55,969 nucleotides of DNA from Bacteroidales bacterium (lineage in GTDB: Bacteria > Bacteroidota > Bacteroidia > Bacteroidales > JAGOPY01), in NCBI GenBank assembly GCA_023229505.1, contig JALNZD010000027.1:1-55969 (forward strand). Direction: 5' to 3'. The notes below the pieces were generated by a model, which worked only from the letters and a program-made list of their open reading frames with translations, did not search any database and was not told the origin of the DNA. Shown here one piece after another: positions 53,597 to 55,969 of the stretch (position 1 is its first letter; each line of letters opens with the position of its first letter). Both the position numbers and the translations under genes were made by a program.

Positions 53597-53722
53597 ATTC
53601 CAAATTCCAAATTCCAAGCACCAAATTCCAAACAAAAAATAAATTCCAAATATAAAATTCAAAACAGTTTGAGTTTAGGATTTGAGTTTTTGAATTTGTT
53701 TGGAATTTGGTGCTTGGAATTT
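53597..53722. repeat. Hairpin repeat 'attccaa…gcaccaaattcc', copy 2
   Basis: Same words as copy 1: left arm attccaaattccaagcaccaa (partly repeated), spacer aaaacagtttgagtttagg, right arm ttgtttggaatttggtgctt. It lies between the carboxyltransferase stop and rbfA, which are on the same strand. It adds an in-frame pseudo-extension to rbfA. Confidence 0.75.
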
Positions 53723-55264
53723 CTATAAGGGTATGTTCCCGTGCTTCCTCGGCGGGTTTGACTTGCTCTTGGTCTGTGTCATTTCGAGCGACTGGATCAA
53801 TTTGAACCGTGTCTGCTTCGGGTAAATGATCTCATCGATGTAGCCCAGTTCGGCAGCTTTATAAGGACTGGCAAAAGTGGCCTTGTATTCACCCACTTTG
53901 GTTTTGCGTTCATCTTCTGTTATGGTATCTTTTTTAAACAGGATATTGACCGCCCCTTCGGGACCCATGACAGCAATTTCGGCCGTCGGGTAAGCAAAGT
54001 TCACATCGGCGCCGATATGCTTGCTCGACATAACGTCGTAAGCTCCGCCGTAAGCTTTCCGTGTAATAACGGTAATCTTGGGGACGGTAGCCTCACAATA
54101 GGCATAAAGCAATTTCGCCCCATGTTTGATGATCCCGCCAAACTCCTGGTTGGTACCGGGTAAAAAACCCGGAACATCCACGAAAGTGATGATTGGAATA
54201 TTGAATGCATCGCAGAAACGGACAAAACGGGCGCCTTTGATCGATGAATTGATATCCAGAACTCCGGCTAAAAACGCCGGGTTATTCGCAACAATACCCA
54301 CAGAACGTCCATCCAGGCGTCCAAATCCGACCACGATATTCTGTGCGTAATGGGGCTGGATTTCGAAGAAATTCTGATTATCTAAAACCGTAGTAATGAT
54401 CTCTTTAATGTCGTAAGGCTTATTAGGATCTTCCGGGACGATGGTCTGAAGTTTCTCATCTTCCCGGTGAATGTCATCAGTACAAACCGCGACCGGCGGA
54501 TCTTCCATATTGTTGGATGGCATATAGCCCAGCAATTCGCGTATCATCATCAGTGCCTGTTCATCATTTTCAGCCATCAGGTGGGCTACCCCGCTCTTGG
54601 CATTATGAGTCATGGCTCCTCCAAGGTCTTCTTTGGTTACTTCCTCATGGGTAACCGTCTTGATCACATCAGGACCGGTGACGAACATATATGAGGTATC
54701 TTTAGCCATTATAATGTAATCGGTCATAGCCGGGGAATAAACGGCTCCTCCGGCGCAAGGACCCAAAACTGCCGAAATCTGAGGTATTACTCCGGAAGCC
54801 ATCACGTTACGATAAAAAATATCGGCATATCCGGCCAGGCTTTCAACCCCTTCCTGTATACGGGCTCCACCGGAGTCATTCAGCCCGATGACAGGCGCCC
54901 CCATCCGCATGGCCAGGTCCATGATCTTGGCGATCTTATCGGCATTGGCCCGGCTCAATGTCCCCCCGAAAACAGTAAAATCCTGGGCAAAAACATAAAT
55001 CAGCCGTCCGTCGATCTTGCCGTAACCCGTTACCACCCCGTCACCCGGTATCTTGATCTTGTCCATATCAAAATCCTTGGCCCGGTGGGTCATGAATTTG
55101 TCTTGTTCCACGAAAGTGCCCGAATCAAGCAGAATTTCCAAACGCTCACGTGCGGTCAGCCTCCCGGCATTGTGCTGCTTTTCAATCCGGTCAATGCCTC
55201 CTCCTAACTCGGCAGCTTTGTTCTTTTCTTCAAATAGTCTGAATTTTTCTTCTAGCTTTGACAT
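53723..55264 (-). CDS. Acyl-CoA carboxylase carboxyltransferase (propionyl/methylmalonyl type)
   Basis: 513 residues. Biotin-carrier-dependent carboxyltransferase with CoA-binding half (RDFTV-like FAQDFTVFGGTLS, INDSGGARIQEGVESLAGY) and carboxybiotin half (PGFLPGTNQEFGGIIKHGAKLL, KAYGGAYDVMSSKHIGAD). It belongs to a propionyl-CoA carboxylase or methylmalonyl-CoA decarboxylase complex, in propionate/succinate metabolism. 36 bases after a biotin carrier gene on the same strand. Confidence 0.93.
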   Translation of the reverse strand: MSKLEEKFRLFEEKNKAAELGGGIDRIEKQHNAGRLTARERLEILLDSGTFVEQDKFMTHRAKDFDMDKIKIPGDGVVTGYGKIDGRLIYVFAQDFTVFGGTLSRANADKIAKIMDLAMRMGAPVIGLNDSGGARIQEGVESLAGYADIFYRNVMASGVIPQISAVLGPCAGGAVYSPAMTDYIIMAKDTSYMFVTGPDVIKTVTHEEVTKEDLGGAMTHNAKSGVAHLMAENDEQALMMIRELLGYMPSNNMEDPPVAVCTDDIHREDEKLQTIVPEDPNKPYDIKEIITTVLDNQNFFEIQPHYAQNIVVGFGRLDGRSVGIVANNPAFLAGVLDINSSIKGARFVRFCDAFNIPIITFVDVPGFLPGTNQEFGGIIKHGAKLLYAYCEATVPKITVITRKAYGGAYDVMSSKHIGADVNFAYPTAEIAVMGPEGAVNILFKKDTITEDERKTKVGEYKATFASPYKAAELGYIDEIIYPKQTRFKLIQSLEMTQTKSKSNPPRKHGNIPL

Positions 55265-55300
55265 AAATCCGGAATTGGTTATAATTATTCCTGTAGTTTA

Positions 55301-55810
55301 TTACTCGATGATAATCAATGGCTGGTTGGCACTGACTGTGTCACCTTCTTTAACTTTGATTTCTTTAATAAGACGGTTATTCTTGACTTTATATTCACTT
55401 TCCATCTTCATGGCTGAAACGATCACTACGGTATCGCCGGCTTTGACCTGATCCCCCGGCCTGACAAGGATTTTAACCACCTTTCCCGGCATGGGTGAAG
55501 AGATGACGGAATCTTCCAGATCATCCATCCTTTTACGGCTCTTCTGATACTTTCGTTCAGCATCTACCACTTCCGCATCAAAAGAATAGAACAGCGTGTT
55601 AACCTGATAATTCTTTGGACCGCCAGATGCCATAAGCTCAACATTGTATGATCTTCCATCAAGCAGGATGGAGTAAACCCCACGCTCAACCATGATCATA
55701 TCGACCTCATACAATTTACCATCGACCTTGATTTTAAGTTCACTGCCCTCCCTGCCGATCATCTCGACCTTCGCTATCCTTTCCCCGATTTGTATTTCCA
55801 GTGACCTCAT
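55301..55810 (-). CDS. Biotin carboxyl carrier protein of the acyl-CoA carboxylase
   Basis: 169 residues. C-terminal biotinyl domain with MPGKVVKILVRPGDQVKAG and the biotin-accepting Lys in VSAMKMESEY. The N-terminal 90 residues form a linker domain seen in acyl-CoA carboxylase carriers (VDGKLYEVDMIMVERGVYS). Upstream on the minus strand the biotin carboxylase or the sodium-pump subunit is expected outside the window. Confidence 0.93.
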   Translation of the reverse strand: MRSLEIQIGERIAKVEMIGREGSELKIKVDGKLYEVDMIMVERGVYSILLDGRSYNVELMASGGPKNYQVNTLFYSFDAEVVDAERKYQKSRKRMDDLEDSVISSPMPGKVVKILVRPGDQVKAGDTVVIVSAMKMESEYKVKNNRLIKEIKVKEGDTVSANQPLIIIE

Positions 55811-55969
55811 TCCTTAAGAGTTTTAAGTTTTGAATTTTAAGTTTGAGTCCCCTCCGAAAAGTCGGGGAGACGAATTTACAATATTTTAAAACATGTTTGT
55901 TTTTCATAGTTATAAACAATTGATTGTCAATAACTTAATGTAATTTGTATGATTTTTCTTTTTATCTTT
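55811..55969. other. AT-rich window end with a hairpin
   Basis: No gene is visible. A GC-rich imperfect hairpin (gtcccctccga / tcggggagac, 55848-55871) lies after a run of 'ttttaagttt' words (55819-55845). It may terminate an upstream minus-strand gene or form the leader of the carrier gene. Confidence 0.4.

Noticed and set aside
53563..53649. Longer rbfA start
   Set aside because: The extension is encoded by the hairpin repeat and reads as EFG/NLEFG words; the family starts at the inner ATG.

Overview
The window reads as chromosomal DNA of a Bacteroidota bacterium, probably from the Bacteroidales/Marinilabiliales side. Supporting signs are TAnnTTTG-type -7 promoter boxes ahead of several genes, a secreted nuclease with a type IX secretion (T9SS) C-terminal sorting domain, a carboxypeptidase-regulatory-domain TonB-dependent receptor, a PorV/PorQ-type outer-membrane protein, a two-component-propeller histidine kinase with a LytTR regulator, a bacterial GGGPS/PcrB and a long PurF paralogue. 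No rRNA, tRNA, CRISPR array or complete insertion sequence was found. No taxon below phylum can be proven from the sequence alone.

Layout. 1-1,035: AT-rich edge with a multi-branched inverted-repeat structure and two unrecognised membrane proteins. 1,287-6,529: secreted esterase-713-like hydrolase, amidase lipoprotein, truncated GNAT, methyltransferase and type II NADH dehydrogenase. 6,687-9,563: oxidative-stress block, with a well-formed promoter and a 17-bp palindromic operator ahead of a PerR-like Fur protein and catalase, then an exported Mn-type superoxide dismutase. 9,648-16,436: T9SS-sorted P1-type nuclease, PQQ-propeller remnant, SigZ-like sigma factor with a CSCG permease, zinc-ribbon protein, SUI1 factor, GT39-type glycosyltransferase and isochorismatase-family hydrolase. 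16,440-19,970: defence island (symporter remnant, single-chain restriction-modification enzyme, ParE-type toxin-antitoxin). 20,100-30,741: housekeeping and catabolic genes (cupin, DUF1330, phosphofructokinase, M14 peptidase, Ogt, YfcC transporter with C69 dipeptidase, PurF-like enzyme, HIT, GreA). 30,839-40,028: a minus-strand three-gene cassette of TonB receptor, about 1,440-aa secreted protein and PorV-like barrel. 40,157-44,957: small lipoprotein, propeller kinase and LytTR regulator. 45,103-53,182: Rieske-fold-like lipoprotein, AhcY, phosphopantetheinyl transferase, GGGPS, DPP-IV-like peptidase and a DUF4838 lipoprotein. 53,224-55,810: RbfA and two subunits of a biotin-dependent acyl-CoA carboxylase.

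How the genes work together. PerR-like protein, catalase and SOD form a peroxide/superoxide defence unit with visible control sites. The C69 dipeptidase and YfcC carrier probably form a peptide-use pair. The receptor/secreted-protein/PorV-like cassette looks like one surface machine of unknown purpose, and no SusD is present. The restriction enzyme and toxin-antitoxin appear to have landed in a former dicarboxylate-symporter gene.

The most unusual large-scale signal is a set of short, formulaic, hairpin-forming repeats. They fill many intergenic gaps, often ending genes, and in at least three genes they sit in frame inside the coding sequence.
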